Source: CAVTGO01 sp963734275 (GTDB lineage Bacteria > Actinomycetota > UBA4738 > HRBIN12). Taken from it: a stretch of 64,000 bases of DNA. Below, in pieces: positions 58,467-64,000 of this stretch. Where the stretch lies: NCBI GenBank assembly GCA_963734275.1, contig CAVTGO010000002.1, positions 1 to 64,000 on the forward strand, read 5' to 3'. How positions within the stretch are numbered: the first letter of the stretch is position 1; each line of letters opens with the position of its first letter. The notes beneath the pieces were generated by a model, which was not told the DNA's origin, did not search any database, and was given only the letters and a program-made list of their open reading frames with translations. The position numbers and the translations under genes were made by a program.

Positions 58467-59026
58467 GCGAGCAGCCGCCCACCCACGCGCCCGAGCTCAA
58501 GAAGGTCCGCGTGCCCTCGCGCGTCCTCGTCAACACGGGCGACGGCAAGGGGAAGTCCTCGGCCGCGTTCGGCGTCGCGATGCGCGCGGCGGGAGCCGGT
58601 TGGCGCGTCGCCGTCGTGCAGTTCATCAAGTCCGGGAAGTGGAAGACGGGCGAGGAGGCCTCGGGGCGCGCGCTCGGTTTCGACTGGTGGTCGCTCGGCG
58701 ACGGCTTCACCTGGGACTCGAAGGACATGGACGAGTCCGAGGCGATCGCGCGAGAGGCCTGGCGCTCAGCCGCCGAGCTGATCCGCGCGGGCGAGCACCG
58801 CCTCGTCGTGCTCGACGAGATCACGTACCCCATGAACTGGGGCTGGATCTCGACCGCGGACGTGGTCGAGACGATCCGGTCACGGCCGCCGCAGGTCACC
58901 GTGATCGCGACCGGCCGGGACGCGCCGGCCGAGCTGCGCGAGCTGGCCGACACCGTCACCGAGATGGTGGCCGAGAAGCACGCGTTCGATCAGGGCATCG
59001 ACGCGATGCGCGGCATCGAGTTCTGA
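58463..59026 (+). CDS. cobO: Cob(I)yrinic acid a,c-diamide adenosyltransferase
   Basis: 187 residues from GTG 58463. CobO/BtuR signature: P-loop LVNTGDGKGKSSAAFGVAMR, VVQFIKSGKWKTGEE, LVVLDEITYPMNWGWI and TVIATGRDAPAELRELADTV. It transfers adenosyl from ATP to the cobalt of corrinoids, the step after import and reduction. It is coupled to both neighbours (GTGA and TGATG). Confidence 0.94.
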   Translation: MSEQPPTHAPELKKVRVPSRVLVNTGDGKGKSSAAFGVAMRAAGAGWRVAVVQFIKSGKWKTGEEASGRALGFDWWSLGDGFTWDSKDMDESEAIAREAWRSAAELIRAGEHRLVVLDEITYPMNWGWISTADVVETIRSRPPQVTVIATGRDAPAELRELADTVTEMVAEKHAFDQGIDAMRGIEF

Positions 59027-60657
59027 TGGCGTACACGTTGCTGCTGGGCGGCGCGCGGAGCGGCAAGTCCTCGCTCGCGGTCCGGTTGGCCTCGGGGTCC
59101 GACGGGGACGTGGTGGTGGTCGCGACCGCCGAGGGCCGCGACGAGGACATGGCCGAGCGCATCCGAGCGCACCGCGCGGCTCGCCCGGCCGGGTGGGAGA
59201 CGGTCGAGGCGCCGCTCGGGCTGCTCGCGGCGGTCGGGGAGATCGGCGACGACGCGTGCGTGATCGTCGACTGCCTCACGCTGTGGGTGTCGAACGCCCT
59301 CGAGGCGGGGACGTCCGAGGCCGGGATCGACGGCGAGGCGCGCAGGGTGGCCGCGCTCCTGGCCGCACGCCCCGCCCCGTCCGTCGTGGTCACCAACGAG
59401 GTGGGACTCGGCATCGTGCCCGCGAACGAGCTCGCGCGGACCTATCGCGACGTGCTCGGCCGCGTGAACGCGTCGTTCGCCGAGCGGGCGTCGCACTCGT
59501 ACTTCGTCGTAGCCGGCCGCGGGCTGCGCGCTCGGGGAGGTCACGCTCACGTGACCGACGCCCGACTGCTCGAGGCGACGATCGCCGGGGTGGTCCGACC
59601 GGACGAGGCGGCCGCCGCCGAGACCGCGCGCCTGCTGGACGCGAAGACGAAGCCGGTCGGAAGCCTCGGGCGGCTCGAGGAGCTCGCGTGCCGGCTCGCG
59701 TCGATCCGCGGGTCGGTGCCTGGCGAGCCGCTCCGGCCGGCCATCGTGGTCGCGGCGGCCGACCACGGCGTCGCGGCGCAGGGCGTGAGCGCGTACCCGG
59801 CGGAGGTCACGGCGCAGATGCTCGCGAACTTCGCCGGCGGCGGCGCGGCCATCTGCGTCCTGGCGATCGAGGCCGGCGCCCGCCTGGTGGTCGTCGATGC
59901 CGGCGTCGCCCGCGCGAGCGGCATCCCCGGCGTGCGCGTCGAGGTCGCCGACGGCGTGCGCGGGACCGACGATCTCACGTGGGGTCCCGCGATGTCGCGC
60001 TCCACGGCGATCGGCATGGTCGAGGGCGGGATCGCGCTGGCCTACGAGCTCGCCGACGACGGCGTGGAGATCGCGGGCCTCGGCGAGATGGGGATCGGCA
60101 ACACGACCGCCGCGAGCGCCCTCGCCGCGGCGCTGCTGCCGGCCGATCCCTCGTCCGTCTGCGGACCCGGCACCGGCCTCGACGACGTGGGTCTCGCGCT
60201 GAAGGTCGGGGCCGTGCGCCGGGGGCTCGGAGCGAACGGGCTCCCGCGCACCGGCGCCGATCCGCTCGAGGTGCTCTCGGCCGTCGGCGGCCTGGAGATC
60301 GCGTTCCTCGTGGGCGTGATCCTCGGCGCGAGCGCGCGACGGGTCGTGGTGCTCCTGGACGGGTTCATCACGGGCGTCGCTGCGCTCGTCGCGGCCCGCC
60401 TCGCGCCCGCGAGCGTCGGGTCGATGATCGCGGCCACACGCTCGCCAGAGCCGGGCCACGCGCCGGTCCTCGAGGCGCTCGGGCTCGAGCCGCTCCTCGA
60501 TCTGCGCCTTCGCCTCGGCGAAGGAACGGGCGCGGCGCTCGCGCTGCCGCTGGTGCGAGCGGCCGTCGCGATCCTCACCGACATGGCCACGTTCGAGTCG
60601 GCAGGCATCAGCGAGCGGACGGGCGCCGTGCCGGTGCCGGCGACCTCCGATGCGTGA
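59026..60657 (+). CDS. cobU/cobT: CobU-CobT fusion: cobinamide kinase/guanylyltransferase plus DMB phosphoribosyltransferase
   Basis: 543 residues. Residues 1-175 are CobU: P-loop LLLGGARSGKSSLAVRLA, the His in RIRAHRAARPAGWETVEAP that is guanylylated in the Salmonella enzyme, IVDCLTLWVSN, VVTNEVGLGIVPANELARTY and RVNASFAERA. From about 185 it is a complete CobT: LLDAKTKPVGSLGRLEELA, VVAAADHGVAAQGVSAYPAE, MLANFAGGGAAICVLA and GLGEMGIGNTTAASALAAAL, with the catalytic Glu region near the end. The protein would make both halves needed for CobS: GDP-cobinamide and alpha-ribazole phosphate. CobU and CobT are separate in most bacteria. Confidence 0.93.
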   Translation: MAYTLLLGGARSGKSSLAVRLASGSDGDVVVVATAEGRDEDMAERIRAHRAARPAGWETVEAPLGLLAAVGEIGDDACVIVDCLTLWVSNALEAGTSEAGIDGEARRVAALLAARPAPSVVVTNEVGLGIVPANELARTYRDVLGRVNASFAERASHSYFVVAGRGLRARGGHAHVTDARLLEATIAGVVRPDEAAAAETARLLDAKTKPVGSLGRLEELACRLASIRGSVPGEPLRPAIVVAAADHGVAAQGVSAYPAEVTAQMLANFAGGGAAICVLAIEAGARLVVVDAGVARASGIPGVRVEVADGVRGTDDLTWGPAMSRSTAIGMVEGGIALAYELADDGVEIAGLGEMGIGNTTAASALAAALLPADPSSVCGPGTGLDDVGLALKVGAVRRGLGANGLPRTGADPLEVLSAVGGLEIAFLVGVILGASARRVVVLLDGFITGVAALVAARLAPASVGSMIAATRSPEPGHAPVLEALGLEPLLDLRLRLGEGTGAALALPLVRAAVAILTDMATFESAGISERTGAVPVPATSDA

Positions 60658-61390
60658 GCGGACCCGCCCCGCACTCGCCGCGCTGTCCTTCCTGACCGCC
60701 GTCCCCGTCGGCCGCGGCGCGCGGTTCGGCGAGGCCGACCTGCGGCGCGGCGCCGTGCTGTTCCCGGTCGTCGGCGGTGCGGTCGGCGCGCTCGTCGCCG
60801 CGGTCGCGTGGGGCACGGGCCATCTCCTTCCGCCGTTCACGGCCGCCATCCTCGGCGTCGCGACCGGCGTGGTGGTCACGGCCGCGTTCCACCTCGATGG
60901 ACTCGGCGACGTCGCCGACGGCATCGGCGCGTCGCTCGCCGGGCGCGACCCCGCAGAGGTGATGCGCGACCCGCGGCTCGGGACGTTCGGCGTGGCCGCC
61001 GTGGCCCTCGACCTGTTGCTGAAGGTCTCGCTGATCTCGGCGCTGCTCCCGACCGGATTCCCGTGGGCGATCGTCGCGGCGGGAGCGCTCTCGCGCGTGG
61101 CCGCCATCGCCCTCGCGTGGCGCCTGCCCTACGCGGGAGGCGGGACGGGCGTGTGGACGGAGGGCGTCGGCGCGAGAACGACCGTCGTCGCCTCCGCCCT
61201 CGCGCTGGCGACCGCCGGGCCGAGCGCCGGAGTCGCGACCGCCGGCATGGTCGTCACGATCGCGACGGTCGCCGCCCTGGTCGGCTGGTGGTCGAAGCGG
61301 CGTCTGGGCGGCATCACGGGCGACGGCTTCGGCTCCGCCGCCGAGCTCGGCGAGACGCTCGCGCTCCTAGCCGCGGTCGCGATGCGGTGA
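60650..61390 (+). CDS. cobS: Adenosylcobinamide-GDP ribazoletransferase
   Basis: 246 residues, about six membrane spans, overlapping the previous gene by 8 nt. CobS signatures are LSFLTAVPVGRGARF, LFPVVGGAVGALVAAVAW, FHLDGLGDVADGIGASLAG with the catalytic Asp-rich motif, DPRLGTFGVAAVALDLLLK and LPYAGGGTGVWTEGVGA. It joins GDP-cobinamide and alpha-ribazole (phosphate) at the membrane to make cobalamin (phosphate). It is the last gene of the riboswitch-led cluster. Confidence 0.94.
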   Translation: MRERTRPALAALSFLTAVPVGRGARFGEADLRRGAVLFPVVGGAVGALVAAVAWGTGHLLPPFTAAILGVATGVVVTAAFHLDGLGDVADGIGASLAGRDPAEVMRDPRLGTFGVAAVALDLLLKVSLISALLPTGFPWAIVAAGALSRVAAIALAWRLPYAGGGTGVWTEGVGARTTVVASALALATAGPSAGVATAGMVVTIATVAALVGWWSKRRLGGITGDGFGSAAELGETLALLAAVAMR

Positions 61391-61467
61391 CGGCACGCCC
61401 GGGGTTGCCCTACACCCGCTGTCCGTGAAAGGCTCGGCCCCGTCCAGGACCAGGAGGAGGGAGCCCC

Positions 61468-61749
61468 ATGTCGGTCCTCGTACAGTTCACCGTGAAGGTG
61501 CCCGACGTCGACCGGTTCATCGCGGCGTCCGAGAAGTACGCGCCCATGATGCAGGAGATGGGCGGTCGCACGGGCGCCGTCTACGAGGACGAGAACGACC
61601 CCGGCCTCGTGTCCACGATCTCCGAGTGGGACGACCACGACCAGATGCACGCGGCCTCCGAGAAGTACGGCGACCAGTTCAACGCGGACGCCGGGACCGA
61701 GGGCCTGGACTGGACGACGCACATCTGGCACAAGAAGGGCAAAGCCTAA
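61468..61749 (+). CDS. Small dimeric alpha/beta-barrel protein (hypothetical, ABM-like)
   Basis: 93 residues, with GGAGGAGGG 8 nt upstream of ATG. The strand-helix pattern (VLVQFTVKVPDVDRFIAASE, GAVYEDENDPGLVSTISEWD, DQMHAASEKYGDQFNADAG, LDWTTHIWHKKG) fits the dimeric ferredoxin-like barrel of antibiotic-monooxygenase and stress-response proteins. No catalytic residues are certain. It is 77 nt after cobS on the same strand but is preceded by its own ribosome-binding site and no overlap. Confidence 0.75.
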   Translation: MSVLVQFTVKVPDVDRFIAASEKYAPMMQEMGGRTGAVYEDENDPGLVSTISEWDDHDQMHAASEKYGDQFNADAGTEGLDWTTHIWHKKGKA

Positions 61750-61773
61750 GACCGCACATCCGGGACACCCGAC

Positions 61774-64000
61774 TCATCTCGACGACATGAGGCTTCTCGT
61801 CTTGGCCGCGTGCCAGTCCAGACCCATCGCCTCGAACCTCTCGGTCGCTAGCTGGATCTGTCCTTCGTCCCCACGCGCGTAGCCCAGTGCCCGAAGAGCG
61901 AACGGCTCGAGGTACGTCCCCGGCTTCAACATAGCCGGTGCCTCCTGCTCGATCTCACCACCTCGCTCGAGGGCAACGAGGGCATTCAGCCGAGAGATCA
62001 ATCCATCGTCATCCAGGAACCCTTCGGGACTCCAATCAGCGAGCCTCCGCTCGACCTCGCCCAGATCGCCTCGCGCGACCGCGATCTCGACGTACAGGGC
62101 GTCGAAGCTGTAGCCCTCCATACCGAGATCTTCGGCACTGCGCTCGAGGCGCCGCGCTTCCTCCTCATTCCCGAGATGGACATTGGCGAGAGCACAGGCG
62201 AGGAGCGAGGAGACGTTGGACGCGCACGGCGTTGCGATGTTGGCGGCGACCGCCGACTCCGCGCGCGATGTGAGGTTGCGCACCGCATCCCAGTAGCCGC
62301 CCGCTTGCTCGACGGCGATCAACAGCCTGGCTGCATGCATCCGATGGTGCGGCGTGAGGGTCCCCGTCACCTCGTCATGGGCCCTCGAGATCCGGCGCGC
62401 TTCTTGGAAGCGGCCGGTCGCGAGGCACGCCGGGAGGCCGAACACGTAGATCAACGCGATGTGGTCGGGATCGGTCATCGTCGGCACGATGTCGAACCGG
62501 CGACGGGCCCATGCGTACGCCTCCTCATAGTCGCCTCGGGAGTAAGCGACTATGGAGCGGGCGTCCCACGCCCATGACCGCAGTTCCATGTCGTCGAGGC
62601 GATCGGCTAGCTCACTTGCCTGGTCGGCCGCCGCACCGAAGCTTTCCGGGTCGAAGTTGGCGCGCGCGATCAGCGCCCTCGCCCGCGTCGGCGTGTCCGG
62701 CTCGGACAGCTCGAGCGCCCGATCGATCCATCCCGCGATCAGCTCGCGGTCGGGCCGGCGCTTCCACATCGCAGCTCGTGTGGCCGTGTGGAACGCGAGG
62801 ACGCTGTACGTTTCCGCGACGGTTGCTCGGTCGGTGGTGCCCTCCAGCGAGTTCAGCATCGCCGTCCAGAAGGCCTCCCCGTCCAGCTTGAATACGTTCG
62901 CGCGCCCGATCTCCCGCCAGAGCGCAGCCTGGTCGCCCTCGTCCGGCTCGAGGGCGAGAGCACGGTGGAGCAACGCGAGGCCGTCGTCGATCTCGAAGCG
63001 ACCGATCGCGAGCTCGGCCGCACGGCGGAGCCACGCGAGCGCGCTGGCTCGCAGCTCCACGAGCTCCGCCTCCTCGCCCGCCCACGCCAGGCCGACGTCG
63101 TCCGTGCGGACGGCCTCCGCGTAGTGGTGCGCGAGGAGGGGCGCGACCTCATCTCGCCCCTCGCCGGTTCGTTCGAGCCAGCGCGCGAACGCGGCGTGCA
63201 GCCTCGCGCGTTTGGCTTTCGGCAGACTGGCGTATGCGACCTCGCGCGTCAGGGCATGCTTGATCGCGTACTCCCGGTCGCCTGCGATCGAAGAACCGGA
63301 TCGACGCCGGATGAAGTCGCGCTCCTCGAGGACCCGCAGATCCGGCTCGGCCTCCTCGACGAGCTCGTAGACGGGCCCTGCCCAGAAGATCCGACCGATC
63401 ACGGAAGCCGCCTGGAGCGCCTGCTTCTCGGCCGGGTCGAGCAGATCGACCCGTGCCGCGACGACCGCCTGCACGGTGTCTGGAACGGCGAAGTCCGAAG
63501 GGAGCTCCGCCAGGCGCCACGAGCCGTTCTTCCGTTCGAGCAACTGCCGGTCGATCAGGGTCCCGAGAAGCTCCTCCACGAAGAACGGATTCCCCTCTGC
63601 TCGTTGGATGACGACCTCGCGCAGCCCGGCCGGCAGCGTCCCGCCGAGCAGCTCGTCGAGCATCCGAACCGCGTCCTCCGAGGAGAGCGCCTCGAGCTGC
63701 AGCGTCGTGGAACGGACGCGGGCACCCCACCCGGGTCGCTGCTCTAGCAGCTCCGGCCGCGCGGTCGCGATCAGCAGGAGGGGTCCACGCGTGTCGCGGA
63801 CGAGTCGTTCCAGAAGATCGAGCAGCTGCTCCTCACCCCAGTGGATGTCCTCGATCAACACGACGGTGGGTCGCTCCGCCACGATCTCCTCGAGGAACTC
63901 GACCCACGCGTCCTGGAAGCGGTCGCGGGCGGCGAGTGGGTGGAGCCCGTGGGTCACATCGAGCCCGAGCGTCAGCCCCAAGATCTCGCGCCAGCCGAGC
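61774..64000 (-). CDS. AAA-type ATPase with TPR repeats, 5' end outside the window
   Basis: At least 741 residues of the C-terminal part; the start lies beyond 64000. PTVVLIEDIHWGEEQLLDLL is the Walker B of the AAA_16/STAND-like ATPases that follow adenylate-cyclase or precede LuxR domains. LLIATARPELLEQRPGW and RAEGNPFFVEELLGTLIDRQ are usual in this group. After about residue 300, repeated helical pairs (ALAWLRRAAELAIGRFEIDD, GLALLHRALALEPDEGDQA, RALGYARGDEGQIQLATERF) are TPR-like. No LuxR helix-turn-helix is present at the C-terminus, so a class III adenylate/guanylate cyclase or kinase domain at the missing N-terminus is the more likely architecture. Confidence 0.82.
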   Translation of the reverse strand, partial: LGWREILGLTLGLDVTHGLHPLAARDRFQDAWVEFLEEIVAERPTVVLIEDIHWGEEQLLDLLERLVRDTRGPLLLIATARPELLEQRPGWGARVRSTTLQLEALSSEDAVRMLDELLGGTLPAGLREVVIQRAEGNPFFVEELLGTLIDRQLLERKNGSWRLAELPSDFAVPDTVQAVVAARVDLLDPAEKQALQAASVIGRIFWAGPVYELVEEAEPDLRVLEERDFIRRRSGSSIAGDREYAIKHALTREVAYASLPKAKRARLHAAFARWLERTGEGRDEVAPLLAHHYAEAVRTDDVGLAWAGEEAELVELRASALAWLRRAAELAIGRFEIDDGLALLHRALALEPDEGDQAALWREIGRANVFKLDGEAFWTAMLNSLEGTTDRATVAETYSVLAFHTATRAAMWKRRPDRELIAGWIDRALELSEPDTPTRARALIARANFDPESFGAAADQASELADRLDDMELRSWAWDARSIVAYSRGDYEEAYAWARRRFDIVPTMTDPDHIALIYVFGLPACLATGRFQEARRISRAHDEVTGTLTPHHRMHAARLLIAVEQAGGYWDAVRNLTSRAESAVAANIATPCASNVSSLLACALANVHLGNEEEARRLERSAEDLGMEGYSFDALYVEIAVARGDLGEVERRLADWSPEGFLDDDGLISRLNALVALERGGEIEQEAPAMLKPGTYLEPFALRALGYARGDEGQIQLATERFEAMGLDWHAAKTRSLMSSR

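Noticed and set aside
1..64000. rRNA, tRNA, prophage or integrative-element boundaries
   Set aside because: No rRNA or tRNA-like segments, integrase, phage structural genes or attachment repeats were seen; the only mobile element is the IS481-type copy.

Overview
The window is very GC-rich chromosomal DNA of bacterial type, with short intergenic gaps and many ATGA/GTGA/TGATG overlaps. The topA-tmk-holB order with an MFS-Tmk fusion, the TrkA/OB-fold/H+-PPase neighbourhood, GTG/TTG starts and several apparently leaderless promoters suggest an actinobacterium (Actinomycetota), probably an uncultured lineage. I see no rRNA, tRNA, CRISPR or phage genes. At least ten single-base frameshifts, mostly in runs of G or C, break otherwise well-conserved genes including essential ones. 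This looks more like consensus error than biology.

Layout. 0-1 kb: a response regulator missing half its receiver, then a frameshifted universal stress protein. 1.2-11.7 kb: five consecutive, translationally coupled, paralogous NarL/LiaS-type sensor histidine kinases. Each has a multi-pass membrane module, GAF, HisKA_3 and HATPase. 11.7-12.76 kb: an IS481-family element sitting exactly at the former shared stop codons of kinase 5 and a convergent receiver-only response regulator (12.75-13.13 kb). 13.2-18.8 kb (minus): topA, MFS-tmk, holB. 19-21.5 kb: DedA, acetyltransferase, YihY and HD-hydrolase genes. 21.5-38 kb: a cation-homeostasis region with two KimA-like APC permeases carrying tandem Usp-like tails, a KdpD/KdpE-like pair, two TrkA proteins, a K+-independent-type H+-pyrophosphatase, NhaA and a CaCA exchanger, with an OB-fold protein, an acidic secreted protein and an LCP transferase between them. 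38-43.6 kb: a DUF1998 (MrfA-like) helicase, a LOG-like protein, an M24 peptidase homologue that has lost two metal ligands, and a Wzx-type flippase. 43.7-47.7 kb: CMD-family protein, an OmpR-type two-component system, DUF2568 protein, an AlkA glycosylase and a SnoaL remnant. 47.7-52.7 kb: an M23 protein, then ECF sigma / putative anti-sigma / lipoprotein / secreted hydrolase / TolB-like protein in one direction. 53.1-55.3 kb: a sixth kinase of the same paralogous family. 55.4-61.4 kb: a cobalamin riboswitch followed by btuF-btuC-btuD-cobO-cobU/T fusion-cobS. 61.8-64 kb: an AAA/TPR ATPase cut by the window edge.

How the parts fit. The kinase array plus convergent single-domain receiver suggests several sensors feeding few regulators. 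The cation region couples K+ uptake (KimA, TrkA gating subunits) with a Kdp-like sensor pair, proton pumping by PPi hydrolysis and Na+/H+ and cation/Ca2+ exchange. The last cluster salvages corrinoid and assembles the nucleotide loop of cobalamin under riboswitch control.
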